Shown here one piece after another: positions 43,401-51,887 of a DNA stretch of 64,000 bases. The stretch comes from an uncultured Alteromonadaceae bacterium (GTDB lineage: Bacteria > Pseudomonadota > Gammaproteobacteria > Enterobacterales > Alteromonadaceae). Within the stretch, counting starts at the first letter, position 1, and every line of letters starts with the position of its first letter. Made by a program: the position numbers and the translations under genes. The DNA lies in assembly GCA_947503265.1 (NCBI GenBank), contig CANNDC010000016.1, forward strand, positions 1-64,000, written 5' to 3'. The notes below the pieces were generated by a model. It made no database searches and had not been told where the DNA came from. It saw nothing but the letters and a program-made list of their open reading frames with translations.

Positions 43401-44930
43401 GATTTAGCTCAACTGATTTTTGATTTGAAGCAAGTCAATCCAACTGCATTGATTTCAGTTAAGTTGGTATCTGAACCTGGTGTTGGCACTATCGCTACTG
43501 GTGTAGCAAAAGCCTATGCTGATTTAATTACTATCTCAGGTTATGACGGTGGCACAGGTGCTAGTCCATTAACCTCAGTTAAGTATGCAGGATGTCCTTT
43601 TGAATTAGGTCTTTCTGAAACTCAGCAAGCTTTGGTCGAAAACGGCCTTAGACACAAGGTAAGAGTGCAAACTGATGGCGGCCTTAAAACCGGCTTAGAC
43701 GTGGTCAAAGCAGGTATCTTAGGTGCAGAAAGCTTTGGATTCGGAACCGGCCCTATGGTGGCACTTGGCTGTAAGTACTTGCGTATTTGTCACTTAAACA
43801 ACTGTGCAACCGGTGTAGCTACACAAGATGAGAAATTGCGAGACAACTATTTCATCGGTTTACCCGAAATGGTCATGCATTACTTCCAATTCATCGCTCA
43901 AGAAGTTCGCGAGATTATGGCGTCAATGGGTGTTGCTAAGTTTGACGACCTAGTCGGTCGAACTGAGTTACTTAAAATTCTAGATGGCGTAACTGCGAAA
44001 CAGAATAAGTTGGATTTAAGCCCAATATTGTCCAAACCAAAGGCAGGCAATCACACTCGCCTATTCTGCTCAGAAACGACCAATGCACCATTGGACAAAG
44101 GAATTCTCAATCAGAAAATTTTGGAAGCCGCTAAGTCTGCAGTGCAAAGTAAGAAACGTGCATACTTGAAATTTGATATTCAAAATACTGACCGCTCTGT
44201 GGGTGCGCTAATTTCTGGCGAAATTGCTCAACATCATGGCAATCAGGGTATGCACGACTTCCCTATCAAAATCAATTTGACAGGTACTGCAGGACAAAGC
44301 TTTGGTGTTTGGAATGCGGGCGGTCTTGAAATGACGCTTTGTGGTGACGCCAATGATTATGTCGGTAAAGGAATGACGGGTGGAAAACTCGTTATTTATC
44401 CACCACGTAATCGAGATTTTGATTCGCATTCGAGTGCGATCATGGGCAATACCTGCTTATACGGCGCAACCGGCGGTAAGTTATTTGCCGCAGGAAGAGC
44501 TGGAGAGCGATTCGCCGTAAGAAATTCAGGCGCAATTGCGGTCGTTGAAGGCATCGGTGACAATGGTTGCGAATACATGACCGGCGGAATCGTCGCAATT
44601 TTAGGCAGTGTAGGTGTGAACTTTGGCGCAGGTATGACCGGTGGCTTTGCTTACCTCTATGATGAGTTAGAAGACATAAAGCACAGAGTAAACCCTCAAT
44701 TGGTTGATATCATGCCGATAGAGGAAAAAGGCATTCTGTCTGAACACTTGCGAGGACTAATTGACCAGCATTATGAAGAAACAGGTAGTGAACACTCACT
44801 TTCACTTCTGACTAATTTTGCGGAAGAATTGTCTAAGTTCAAACTTGTTAAACCTAAGACTAGTGACGTGAAAAATCTGTTGGGCCATATCAGTCGCTCA
44901 ACAGCTGAATTACGTTTGCAAGCACAGTAG
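40464..44930 (+). CDS. gltB: glutamate synthase (NADPH) large subunit
   Basis: With GltD makes two glutamates from glutamine and 2-oxoglutarate. The N-terminal Ntn glutaminase is expected to mature to Cys13 (NCGFGLIAHIEG), so the propeptide is only 12 residues. Central domain, then the FMN-binding synthase domain with GEGGEDPARF and SGYDGGTGASP, the 3Fe-4S cysteines Cys1103, Cys1109 and Cys1114 (CKYLRICHLNNC), and a C-terminal beta-helix with repeated G-X-X-G-X-X-X-G turns. 1488 aa is typical. Followed by gltD after 15 bases. Confidence 0.97.
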   Translation: MSLYNPNDSKDNCGFGLIAHIEGEASHKLVSTAIQGLDRMQHRGGIAADGKTGDGCGLLLQLPDEFFREVASQENWKLGKKYGVGMIFLNQDEEKAQIARDVLNEELTKETLSVVGWRKVPVDNSILGDLAADGVPQIEQVFVNAPSGWRKKDLERRLFIIRRRAEKRLEQDSEFYVACLSALVTIYKGLVMPKDLPNFYQDLADERLKSAICVFHQRFSTNTLPKWPLAQPFRFLAHNGEINTIRGNRDWAMARSGKFSTPILPDLQDAAPFVNSEGSDSSSLDNMLELFLAGGMDLFRAMRLLVPPAYQNNSTMDPDLRAFYEFNSMHMEPWDGPAGIVLTNGRHVACNLDRNGLRPARYVITKDGFITLASEIGIWDYKQEDVTEKGRVGPGEMLAVDTYTGKIWRSTEIDEDLKDRHPYKEWLGNHIKHLTPIEKMDATQIGKRAFDDDTMATYHKLFNYSYEEIQQIVKVLANDGQEAVGSMGDDTPMAVMSSMQRTVYDYFRQQFAQVTNPPIDSLRENHVMSLATCIGREQNVFSETSGYANRVLFDSPILTYTDLKQLREFDAEYYYSEVVELNYLPEEGLKKAIERICNEVEYLVKQKHATFVILSDRNIRTNKLPIPAAMAVGAVQRRLVDKALRCDSNIVVETASARDPHHFAVLIGLGATAVYPFLAYETIEQLVEDGEIDLSPMEAMLNYRKGINKGLFKIMSKMGISTIASYRSSKLFEAVGVNKEVTELCFKGVPSRIQGAGFDDFEQDQVNLARIAWLKRKPMSHGGLLKYVHGGEYHAYNPDVVTTLQVAVKSGKYSDYQAFAELVNGRSPTHFRDLLELSPESDPISIDQVEPAENLYPRFDTAAMSIGALSPEAHEALAIAMNRLGGKSNSGEGGEDPARFNTEKNSKIKQVASGRFGVTPHYLVNADVIQIKVAQGAKPGEGGQLPGDKVNNYIAELRFSVPGVTLISPPPHHDIYSIEDLAQLIFDLKQVNPTALISVKLVSEPGVGTIATGVAKAYADLITISGYDGGTGASPLTSVKYAGCPFELGLSETQQALVENGLRHKVRVQTDGGLKTGLDVVKAGILGAESFGFGTGPMVALGCKYLRICHLNNCATGVATQDEKLRDNYFIGLPEMVMHYFQFIAQEVREIMASMGVAKFDDLVGRTELLKILDGVTAKQNKLDLSPILSKPKAGNHTRLFCSETTNAPLDKGILNQKILEAAKSAVQSKKRAYLKFDIQNTDRSVGALISGEIAQHHGNQGMHDFPIKINLTGTAGQSFGVWNAGGLEMTLCGDANDYVGKGMTGGKLVIYPPRNRDFDSHSSAIMGNTCLYGATGGKLFAAGRAGERFAVRNSGAIAVVEGIGDNGCEYMTGGIVAILGSVGVNFGAGMTGGFAYLYDELEDIKHRVNPQLVDIMPIEEKGILSEHLRGLIDQHYEETGSEHSLSLLTNFAEELSKFKLVKPKTSDVKNLLGHISRSTAELRLQAQ

Positions 44931-44945
44931 TAGGTAGGGTTTAAA

Positions 44946-46361
44946 ATGGCGAAAAATGTATATCAATTTGTAGACGTAGAAAGAATCGATCCACCGAAAA
45001 AGCCGATCGTAGTGCGTCGCGAAGAGTTTGGTGAAATATATCAACCTTTAACCCAATCTCAGACAGAAGGTCAAGCTGACCGTTGTCTAGATTGCGGTAA
45101 CCCGTATTGTGAATGGAAGTGCCCTGTGCACAATTACATTCCTCAATGGCTTAAGTTAGCGAACGAAGGGAAGATTTTGGAAGCGGCTGAATTGTCGCAT
45201 AAAACCAATAGTCTTCCTGAAGTATGCGGACGTGTATGCCCTCAAGACAGACTTTGTGAAGGTGCATGTACGTTAAATGATGATTTTGGTGCGGTTACCA
45301 TAGGCAGTATTGAAAAATACATCACTGATACCGCTTTCAAAATGGGCTGGCGCCCAGATATGTCAGGGGTCATTCCGACGGATAAGAAAGTCGCGATAGT
45401 TGGAGCTGGACCAGCAGGGTTAGCCTGTGCTGACATCCTTGTTCGCAATGGTGTTAAACCAGTTGTCTATGACAAGTATGAAGAAATTGGCGGATTACTA
45501 ACCTTTGGCATCCCTTCATTCAAACTCGAAAAAGATGTGATCAAATTGAGACGCAAAATTTTCACCGAAATGGGTGTAGAGTTTGTGATGAATACTGAGA
45601 TCGGCAAAGATATCGAATTTCAAACATTGATGGATGACTATGACGCGGTATTCCTCGGCATGGGCACCTATAAGTCAATGCAGGGTGGATTTGACAACGA
45701 ACACGTTGAAGGTGTTCATGAAGCGCTTCCATTCCTTATTGCTAATACCAATAGAGTAATGGGAATAGAAAAAGATGCATCTGAATACATCGATATGGAA
45801 GGCAAAAAAGTCGTTGTCTTGGGTGGTGGTGATACTACGATGGATTGTGTCCGTACATCCATAAGACAAGGTGCTGCAAGCGTCACTTGTGCCTATCGAC
45901 GTGATGAAGAAAGTATGCCGGGGTCACGCAGAGAAGTGGTTAACGCGCGAGAAGAAGGAGTAGATTTCCAATTTAACCTTCAACCACTGGATATTGCAGT
46001 AGATGAAAACGGCAAAGCCTGTGGTGTCAAACTGGTTAGAACCGAAATGGGCGAACCTGATGCACAAGGACGCAGACGTCCTGTAGAAGTGGAAGGTTCT
46101 GAACATGTGTTAGAAGCTGACGCGGTCATCATAGCATTTGGTTTCCAACCTAGCCCTGCGAATTGGTTCTCTGACTATGGCATCATTTTAGATGAGAAAG
46201 GACGTGTAAGAGCGCCTGCTAAGGGCAAATATGCTTTCCAAACATCCAATCCTAAGATTTTCTCTGGTGGTGATATGGTACGAGGTTCTGATCTAGTCGT
46301 AACGGCCATTTTTGAAGGTCGTGAAGCGGCTGAAGGTATCTTGGATTATATCGGCGTTTAG
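44946..46361 (+). CDS. gltD: glutamate synthase small subunit
   Basis: FAD protein that passes NADPH electrons to GltB. The N-terminal iron-sulfur region has cysteines in RCLDCGNPYCEWKCP (about 47-61) and CGRVCPQDRLCEGAC. The FAD-binding motif is VGAGPAGLACADIL (about 152-165) and the NADPH motif is VVLGGGDTTMDC (about 290-301). 471 aa, equal to the E. coli subunit. Followed by a strong terminator. Confidence 0.97.
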   Translation: MAKNVYQFVDVERIDPPKKPIVVRREEFGEIYQPLTQSQTEGQADRCLDCGNPYCEWKCPVHNYIPQWLKLANEGKILEAAELSHKTNSLPEVCGRVCPQDRLCEGACTLNDDFGAVTIGSIEKYITDTAFKMGWRPDMSGVIPTDKKVAIVGAGPAGLACADILVRNGVKPVVYDKYEEIGGLLTFGIPSFKLEKDVIKLRRKIFTEMGVEFVMNTEIGKDIEFQTLMDDYDAVFLGMGTYKSMQGGFDNEHVEGVHEALPFLIANTNRVMGIEKDASEYIDMEGKKVVVLGGGDTTMDCVRTSIRQGAASVTCAYRRDEESMPGSRREVVNAREEGVDFQFNLQPLDIAVDENGKACGVKLVRTEMGEPDAQGRRRPVEVEGSEHVLEADAVIIAFGFQPSPANWFSDYGIILDEKGRVRAPAKGKYAFQTSNPKIFSGGDMVRGSDLVVTAIFEGREAAEGILDYIGV

Positions 46362-46382
46362 TTCGAAATAAATCAACGCATC

Positions 46383-46409
46383 AAGGGGCGACTATATCGC
46401 CCCTTTTTT
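46383..46409 (+). terminator. intrinsic terminator of gltBD
   Basis: AAGGGGCGA (46383-46391) pairs perfectly with TCGCCCCTT (46397-46405) around a CTATA loop, extended by TTTT (46406-46409). It is a textbook GC-rich stem and U-tract 21 bases after the gltD stop, and also shields against the convergent gene on the right. Confidence 0.95.
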
Positions 46410-46449
46410 ATTCTGTTTCCTGCTTTTATTGTGTTTTCTGCGTTGTCGT

Positions 46450-47100
46450 CTAGGATTGCTCAGTGATTTGTTTTAACGCGTGTTCAAACACATCTACGGG
46501 TTGCCCACCACTGATTAAATGTCGACTATTGATAATCACTGCAGGCACAGAGCTAATACCCAATTGCTTAAAGTGCTGCTGTGATTTTCGCACTTCTTGT
46601 TCATAGGTATCTGAATCAAGTATTGTTTTCGCTTGCTTGCGATCGAGGCCGACTTGCTCAATGACGGTGAGCAATTGTTCATGATCACTAGGGTTGCCGC
46701 TTTGTTTGAAGTACAAATCAAATAGAGCAAGCTTTAATTCAGTTTGGCGGTTCTGCTCTCCGGCCCAATGTAAAAGTCGATGGGCGTCAAATGTATTGTA
46801 AATTCTGCCCCCTCCACGATTTCCAAACTCATAGCCAACACTCAACCCTCGTTGCTTTATCGCTTCGCGATTTTGGCTTAGTTGCTGCTCTGAAATCCCA
46901 TACTTTTGACTCAAGTGTTCGTTAATTTCTTGCCCTTCTTTTGGCATGCTAGGGTTTAATTCAAAAGGCTGCCAATGAATATCAGCTGTTACTTGCTCAG
47001 CTAGGTTTTCTAACGCTTGATCGAGAGCGCGAAAACCAATAATGCACCAAGGGCAAGACACATCAGAGACAAAGTCAATGGTTAAATTTTTGGTGGTCAT
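46450..47100 (-). CDS. DsbA family oxidoreductase, FrnE-like
   Basis: A 216-aa thioredoxin-fold protein of the DsbA family. The active-site CPWC is at residues 16-19, the cis-proline loop is GISSVPAVIINSRHLISGGQP (about 178-198), and an alpha-helical insertion lies between. There is no signal peptide, so it is cytoplasmic, as FrnE-type proteins and 2-hydroxychromene-2-carboxylate isomerase relatives are. FrnE homologues are linked to disulfide or oxidative-stress chemistry; the substrate is unknown. Monocistronic, convergent with gltD. Confidence 0.9.
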   Translation of the reverse strand: MTTKNLTIDFVSDVSCPWCIIGFRALDQALENLAEQVTADIHWQPFELNPSMPKEGQEINEHLSQKYGISEQQLSQNREAIKQRGLSVGYEFGNRGGGRIYNTFDAHRLLHWAGEQNRQTELKLALFDLYFKQSGNPSDHEQLLTVIEQVGLDRKQAKTILDSDTYEQEVRKSQQHFKQLGISSVPAVIINSRHLISGGQPVDVFEHALKQITEQS

Positions 47101-47318
47101 AGGTTCGTTCTTTCATCTGCTGAAAAGAGGGAGGCGTAATTATAATAGAGAAAAGTGTGGAAAGCCTGAGAAATTACAACTGCACGAAGACATGGATGTC
47201 GCCGTCCAAGCGCAAAGTGACGTTTTACAGCGTGTTGAAATTTTCAGACTTACCACGCTTTATACACTGAAGTTAAAACAAGCTATGTTAAGTTGAGTCC
47301 AAACGAGAATGGAGGCAA

Positions 47319-47873
47319 TTAACTTTTCCTGATGTTTCTAGGGACAATTTTATGGGTGCAGTAAACTGTTCCTCCAATCAGTAAATCCAATAACATGGCT
47401 AGGGTTAACGCACCACAGATCCCCCAAATCAATGCAAATGGATTCAACATCACGGTATAACTATAAGATTCGACAGTTTCATCAAACAACTGTTGGTTTG
47501 CATTCAGCATGACGTGCCAAGCTTGGAATAGTTGATTACCAGACAATCGTTGGGCCTCTTGTCGCAACAATTCGACACGGTCATAGATAGACTGGATGCT
47601 TACAGCGTCTTGTTTGAATACAATATCATCACTCGCTTGGTAGTGTTCGATAAGTCGCTTTAAGCTTCCTGAAAAGTACTTGTCTGCGGTAACTTGAAAA
47701 CCTGCAAGATTGAGTTGCGCCTCATCGAGCCTTGCACTGACACGCTTTTCATATTGATCGACAAACCCTGGCACTTGCACACCAACCAGTAGTCCGAGGG
47801 CAAAAATACCTAATCTTAAGTAGTCTCTGATAAATCGATAAAAGCGTGACATCATACCCTTGCGCCTATTCAC
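47319..47873 (-). CDS. DUF2937 family membrane protein
   Basis: A 184-aa protein with a membrane helix near the N-terminus (RLGIFALGLLVGVQVPGFV), a helical soluble middle (about 40-125) and a second membrane helix near 145-165 (PFALIWGICGALTLAMLLDLLIGG), matching DUF2937. Function unknown. The longest frame starts with GTG 47873; ATG 47855 or 47852 are alternatives that remove six or seven charged residues. The 218 bp between this gene and the FrnE-like gene show no convincing feature. Confidence 0.8.
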   Translation of the reverse strand: MNRRKGMMSRFYRFIRDYLRLGIFALGLLVGVQVPGFVDQYEKRVSARLDEAQLNLAGFQVTADKYFSGSLKRLIEHYQASDDIVFKQDAVSIQSIYDRVELLRQEAQRLSGNQLFQAWHVMLNANQQLFDETVESYSYTVMLNPFALIWGICGALTLAMLLDLLIGGTVYCTHKIVPRNIRKS

Positions 47874-47960
47874 ATACCTAATTAGTTGGCAACTTAGTTG
47901 CCCCTTATATACTGAGATCCTATAGTGTAAGAACTTCTTGTCAAACTAACGGTAAATGTT

Positions 47961-48344
47961 GTGCTAAATCAAACACGATTCGCTAAAGGTTCTTTGTTGT
48001 CGCTAGCCCTTATGGTTTTCGCGACTGCCTCAATGGCCGAAGATCAACAAAAATCCGTTTATAATGCACAAGCATGTCCAGCAGATTTTTACCAATTGCC
48101 GATTTTTCCTGGGGCAAAATTATGCCAAATATTCGACGGTAGCGTTCCAGCGTCACTGATTTATCATGCTGCAGCCGATCCACAAACAACACAAACGTTT
48201 TATCAGCAACAATTGGGACAAGCAGATAACATTACCCAACTTAAAGGCAGGATAATGATGGAATACAAGGATTCTGACAAAATTATCGTAATTTCCAAAG
48301 ACGGTAATGGCAGTCAAGTGGATGTGTTAATTAAATCTGTTTGA
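47961..48344 (+). CDS. small secreted protein of unknown function
   Basis: A 127-aa predicted periplasmic protein with a signal peptide (cleavage near SMAED, about 26). The mature part has two cysteines (ACPADFYQLPIFPGAKLCQIF) and ends in beta-rich sequence (KGRIMMEYKDSDKIIVISKDGNGSQVDVLIKSV). The segment LPIFPGAKL resembles short domains of small envelope proteins, but I cannot name the family. The start is GTG. Divergent from the DUF2937 gene. Confidence 0.7.
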   Translation: MLNQTRFAKGSLLSLALMVFATASMAEDQQKSVYNAQACPADFYQLPIFPGAKLCQIFDGSVPASLIYHAAADPQTTQTFYQQQLGQADNITQLKGRIMMEYKDSDKIIVISKDGNGSQVDVLIKSV

Positions 48345-48547
48345 TCTCAAGGAATGTGATTAGACCGCTAGAATTCCTATCATTTTCCCCTACCTTCCGA
48401 CACAAAAGTTTTAACAACAAGCTAATACATAAATCTGGCACAACAATCTGATACAAGATCCGTTGTGGCATCTTATTTGCTCATAACTCTGTAGAAAAAT
48501 AACTTAGCCAATATTTTGGCAATGAGAATGAGTGTAAAGAGGCAATT

Positions 48548-49141
48548 ATGGAATTAGCGATTATTTTGATGATGTTATTAATAGTGGTAGCGATAGGCGC
48601 GCTAAAACTCAGCGATAATGGTTTATCTTTCCCGTTTAAACGAAAAGCCACCCTACTATCTCAAACCGAAAACCAGTTTTTCTCGATGATTGAACAAGCG
48701 GTTGGCAATAAATATCGCATTCTTTGCCGTGTTAGGCTTTCTGAAGTGATTTGCTTGCGCCAAAATACCGATAAGAAAACCGCTAAATCGGCTTTATTGA
48801 AAGCAAACAGCAAACAACTTGATTTTGTACTCTGTAATCGCGAAGACATGAGTCCTGTGATGGCGATTGACTTGGTCAACAACCAGACTAAGGATGGCTA
48901 CAAGAGTCAGCGCGACTGGTACGTAAGCAGTGCGCTAGACGCAGCAAGGGTTCCTCATTTAAGAATTAAAGCTAAAAATGGCTACACACTAGCTGAAATA
49001 CGCGATTGTATTGAGGCTAAAATGGCGCCAACTAAACGCAAACAACCTCAACCTGTTGTGCAAGGTTCAAAAAACCCCGACAACCCTATCGCCAACAAAC
49101 CGAAACGCCCTATTCGCTCTAGTCGACCTATTGCTGCGTGA
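48548..49141 (+). CDS. DUF2726 domain protein with membrane anchor
   Basis: A 197-aa protein with one N-terminal membrane helix (about 3-20) and a cytoplasmic DUF2726 domain: LLSQTENQFFSMIEQAVGNKYRILCRVRLSEVI, then LDFVLCNREDMSPVMAIDL and YVSSALDAARVPHLRIKAK. The domain resembles nuclease-like folds of the restriction-endonuclease type; the D...Q pattern is only suggestive. The C-terminal 40 residues are basic and proline-rich, probably disordered. Function unknown. Confidence 0.82.
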   Translation: MELAIILMMLLIVVAIGALKLSDNGLSFPFKRKATLLSQTENQFFSMIEQAVGNKYRILCRVRLSEVICLRQNTDKKTAKSALLKANSKQLDFVLCNREDMSPVMAIDLVNNQTKDGYKSQRDWYVSSALDAARVPHLRIKAKNGYTLAEIRDCIEAKMAPTKRKQPQPVVQGSKNPDNPIANKPKRPIRSSRPIAA

Positions 49142-49216
49142 TTCGAAATAATATTAGTTCGCTATTTTGCTAAGTTAATACTAAAATCCGCGCAAATTGT
49201 TCAATACTAACTTCGA

Positions 49217-49924
49217 ATGAAAATTGCAATATTAGGCGCAATGGACCAGGAGGTCGCATTGCTTAACGAAACATTGAATAATGTTTCCATCTCTCACTAC
49301 GGACATCTCAGTTTTTACTCCGGTACTCTGCATGGAGTACAGGTCATAGTGGTCAAATGCGGCATAGGCAAAGTTGCCGCTTCTGTCGCTACTACGGTAA
49401 TGATTGACCGCTTTTCACCTGATTTTGTCGTGAATACTGGATCTGCTGGTGGTTTTGATAGTGACTTAAAGATTGGCGATCTTGTCATAGGCACCAGTGT
49501 GCAACATCACGATGTGGACGTAACTCATTTTGGTTACGAACGTGGCCAAGTTTATGGCATGCCTGCAATCTACCCTTGTGATGAAAGACTTATTGTTGCT
49601 GCAGAGCATGCTGCTAAAGACGTGGTTCATGTTAAAAGTAAACGCGGGCTAATTTGTACGGGTGATTCGTTTATTGGATGTGATGATGCGGCATCCAGAC
49701 TAAGAGGTTTGTTCCCAGATATGCGCGCCGTTGAGATGGAAGGAGCAGCAATTGGCCAGACTTGCTACATGTTAGACACGCCTTTTGTGGTTATTCGTTC
49801 TTTGTCAGACATAGCCGGACAAACCTCTAGTGTGTCATTTAAATCATATATTGATAAAGCAGCAAAAAATTCTGCGGAATTGGTGATGGGGATGATCTCA
49901 GAACTTGCATTGGCTGATGCGTAA
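49217..49924 (+). CDS. mtnN: 5'-methylthioadenosine/S-adenosylhomocysteine nucleosidase
   Basis: Hydrolyses MTA, S-adenosylhomocysteine and 5'-deoxyadenosine to adenine and the ribosyl product. The 235-aa nucleosidase fold shows MDQEVALL at the start (Glu12 region), VNTGSAGGFD (about 74-83), VEMEGAAIGQ near 173 and the catalytic Asp in RSLSDIAG near 198. First gene of a cluster with CobD/CbiB and btuF. Confidence 0.96.
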   Translation: MKIAILGAMDQEVALLNETLNNVSISHYGHLSFYSGTLHGVQVIVVKCGIGKVAASVATTVMIDRFSPDFVVNTGSAGGFDSDLKIGDLVIGTSVQHHDVDVTHFGYERGQVYGMPAIYPCDERLIVAAEHAAKDVVHVKSKRGLICTGDSFIGCDDAASRLRGLFPDMRAVEMEGAAIGQTCYMLDTPFVVIRSLSDIAGQTSSVSFKSYIDKAAKNSAELVMGMISELALADA

Positions 49925-49949
49925 CGTTTTTGTGGATGCAACAACTTAA

Positions 49950-50945
49950 ATGCAGTCTTGGCTTACCGGGGTTGAACAAGCATTGGTCCAAGCGCCATTG
50001 CTAAAATCGTTTGTTATTATTTGTGTTGTTCTGATACTTGAAAAACTTATTCCTTGGCCTGAAAAATTCCATCCTCTAAGTTTATTTCGCTTGGTTTGCC
50101 AGAATTTGGCTGACAAAGTAAACCCTAAACATAAAAATCGCACTCCAAGCCAACGCAAGTTATCAGGTTTGTTGGCCTGTGGTGTTTTACTTACTCCAAC
50201 TGCGATTATCATCGGTATATTGTTGAACTTGGCGTATTACCGATTATTTTTTGAAGCTTTCCTATTGTGGATAGCCTTGCAGCTCTATCCTTATCGGCGT
50301 TCATTCGATCTGGTTGAAAAAGCCCTAAGTGCAAATAAAAAATCTTTGGCAAAAAATCATTTACGTTCCATGGTTTTGAGAGATGTTGAACCTTTGTCAA
50401 AGATGGGAGTGGCAAAAGGTGCAATCGAGTCCTTGCTGTTGCGATACAACTACCAAGTTATCAATATCATCATATGGTTTTTAATTTCTGGAGGCTTGGG
50501 AGCGTTAATAGTTCGGCTGCTGATTGAAATGAATCAATGCTGGAACACAAAAAAAACCAGCAATCAGTACTTTGGGGCGTTTTGCTCATATTTTGTTGCA
50601 TTATTGTCGTTACCCTCTTCTGTTGTTTTCTGTATCGTCTTTGCATTAGCCCAAGGTATCCAAGGCGGATTAAAAGGGTTAACTGTACTCAAGTCTAAAC
50701 CTCATTCGTTTTGGTCGAATGGTATATTGCTCAAAGCAATTTGCGGAGGTGCAATGGGAATTCAGCTTAGCGGACCAGCTTTTTACGACGGTTTAAAACA
50801 GCGTTTTCCGCGTTTGGGAGGTGAGCGTGAAATTGTACTGGCTGACCTAAACAGACTGAGACAGGCGTTAGCTCGAGTGCTCGCTATCTCTCTAGTTGGG
50901 TTGTTGTTAGCCATTTCTGTTATTTATGTCATTTCGCGAGGTTAG
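49950..50945 (+). CDS. CobD/CbiB family cobalamin biosynthesis membrane protein
   Basis: CbiB/CobD catalyses adenosylcobinamide-phosphate formation in corrin salvage. The 331-aa sequence has four or more membrane helices (about 17-35, 65-95, 155-180, 198-225, 305-328) and a CobD-like central part with ALQLYPYRRSFDLVEKALSANKKSLAKNHLRSMVLRD and a C-terminal RFPRLGGEREIVLADLNRLRQALA. It is divergent, and AmpE-type proteins share this fold, but the position between mtnN and btuF favours the corrinoid assignment. Starts 25 bases after mtnN. Confidence 0.8.
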   Translation: MQSWLTGVEQALVQAPLLKSFVIICVVLILEKLIPWPEKFHPLSLFRLVCQNLADKVNPKHKNRTPSQRKLSGLLACGVLLTPTAIIIGILLNLAYYRLFFEAFLLWIALQLYPYRRSFDLVEKALSANKKSLAKNHLRSMVLRDVEPLSKMGVAKGAIESLLLRYNYQVINIIIWFLISGGLGALIVRLLIEMNQCWNTKKTSNQYFGAFCSYFVALLSLPSSVVFCIVFALAQGIQGGLKGLTVLKSKPHSFWSNGILLKAICGGAMGIQLSGPAFYDGLKQRFPRLGGEREIVLADLNRLRQALARVLAISLVGLLLAISVIYVISRG

Positions 50946-50947
50946 GG

Positions 50948-51766
50948 TTGCGATACTTCAATAAGGTGTTCTTCATAATCGCAGGCTTGGTGTACATTCA
51001 ATGTGCTGAAGTAAGTGCTAATAGTGAATTGAACCGTATCGTTAGTTTAGCCCCACATACCACTGAATTAGTCTTTGAATTAGGTATGGGTGATAAATTA
51101 GTAGCGGTCAGTGATTACAGTGACTATCCAGCTGAAGCAACACAGCTTCCTTCAGTGGCAGACTACAATGGTGCTGATTTTGAAGCTATTGTGCGTAGTG
51201 AGCCAGATTTGATTTTGGTATGGAAGGGCGGCAATAAACCTCAAGACATATCCCGTTTGAGCAAATTAGGATACAGGCTGTTTTACTCTTCTCCTGATTC
51301 AGTATGGGATATTGCCAAAGAGATAAAAGAGTTAGGGAAGCTGCTTGGCACTGAGCAAAGAGCTAACCTAGTCAGTGAACAATATTTGTCCTCTCTGAAA
51401 GCAATCCAAACCCGCTACAAAAACCAAAAACAAACTTCCGTATTTTACTACATGTGGCCCAAACCTCTTATGAGCATAGGCAAAGGAGCTTGGGCAAATC
51501 ATTTGCTCGAATTGTGCGGAGCGACAAACGTATTTAATAATGTCATTTCAGATTATCCAGAAGTCATTATAGAAGATGTACTTAGACGTAAACCTGAGAT
51601 TATGATTGCAGCAATGAAAACGGCCTTGAATGAGGCTGAGAAACAGTGGGAAAAATACAATTCGTTGCATGAATCTCGTGTGGTGGTTGTTGACCCAGAT
51701 CGTCTGCATCGATTTACTCCTCGAATACTTGATGGATTAGATGATTTGTGTCGTAAGATAAACTAA
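50948..51766 (+). CDS. btuF: vitamin B12 ABC transporter substrate-binding protein BtuF
   Basis: Periplasmic cobalamin-binding protein of the BtuCDF importer. Signal peptide (cleavage near VSANS, about 25), then the two-lobed helical-backbone fold: RIVSLAPHTTELVFELGMGDKLVAVSDYSDYPAEA and FEAIVRSEPDLILVWKGGNKPQDISRLSKLG, with WPKPLMSIGKGAWANHLLELCGATNVF in the second lobe. The start is TTG, two bases after the CobD/CbiB stop. btuC and btuD are not in the window. Confidence 0.9.
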   Translation: MRYFNKVFFIIAGLVYIQCAEVSANSELNRIVSLAPHTTELVFELGMGDKLVAVSDYSDYPAEATQLPSVADYNGADFEAIVRSEPDLILVWKGGNKPQDISRLSKLGYRLFYSSPDSVWDIAKEIKELGKLLGTEQRANLVSEQYLSSLKAIQTRYKNQKQTSVFYYMWPKPLMSIGKGAWANHLLELCGATNVFNNVISDYPEVIIEDVLRRKPEIMIAAMKTALNEAEKQWEKYNSLHESRVVVVDPDRLHRFTPRILDGLDDLCRKIN

Positions 51767-51887
51767 TTATCCTTTTTAGCCGTATAGACCCCGCAAGGTT
51801 TTAAAGTAAATAACCGCAAGCCAAGCGACGTCAAATATGGCAAAATTAACAGATTAAATTAAGTGACATTCCGGTAAAGGTACCAAT

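Noticed and set aside
47042..47296. 84-residue plus-strand open frame
   Set aside because: It begins antisense to the FrnE-like gene and continues in spacer without domain, signal or ribosome site.
48345..48547. Inverted repeats AGGAAT/ATTCCT and GGCACAAC/GTTGTGGC before the DUF2726 gene
   Set aside because: Arms are short or mismatched, loops are long, and there is no U-tract, so nothing beyond chance is supported.
51767..51887. SAH riboswitch upstream of ahcY
   Set aside because: The spacer is short and AT-rich, and I could not find the conserved GC-rich core of that riboswitch class.
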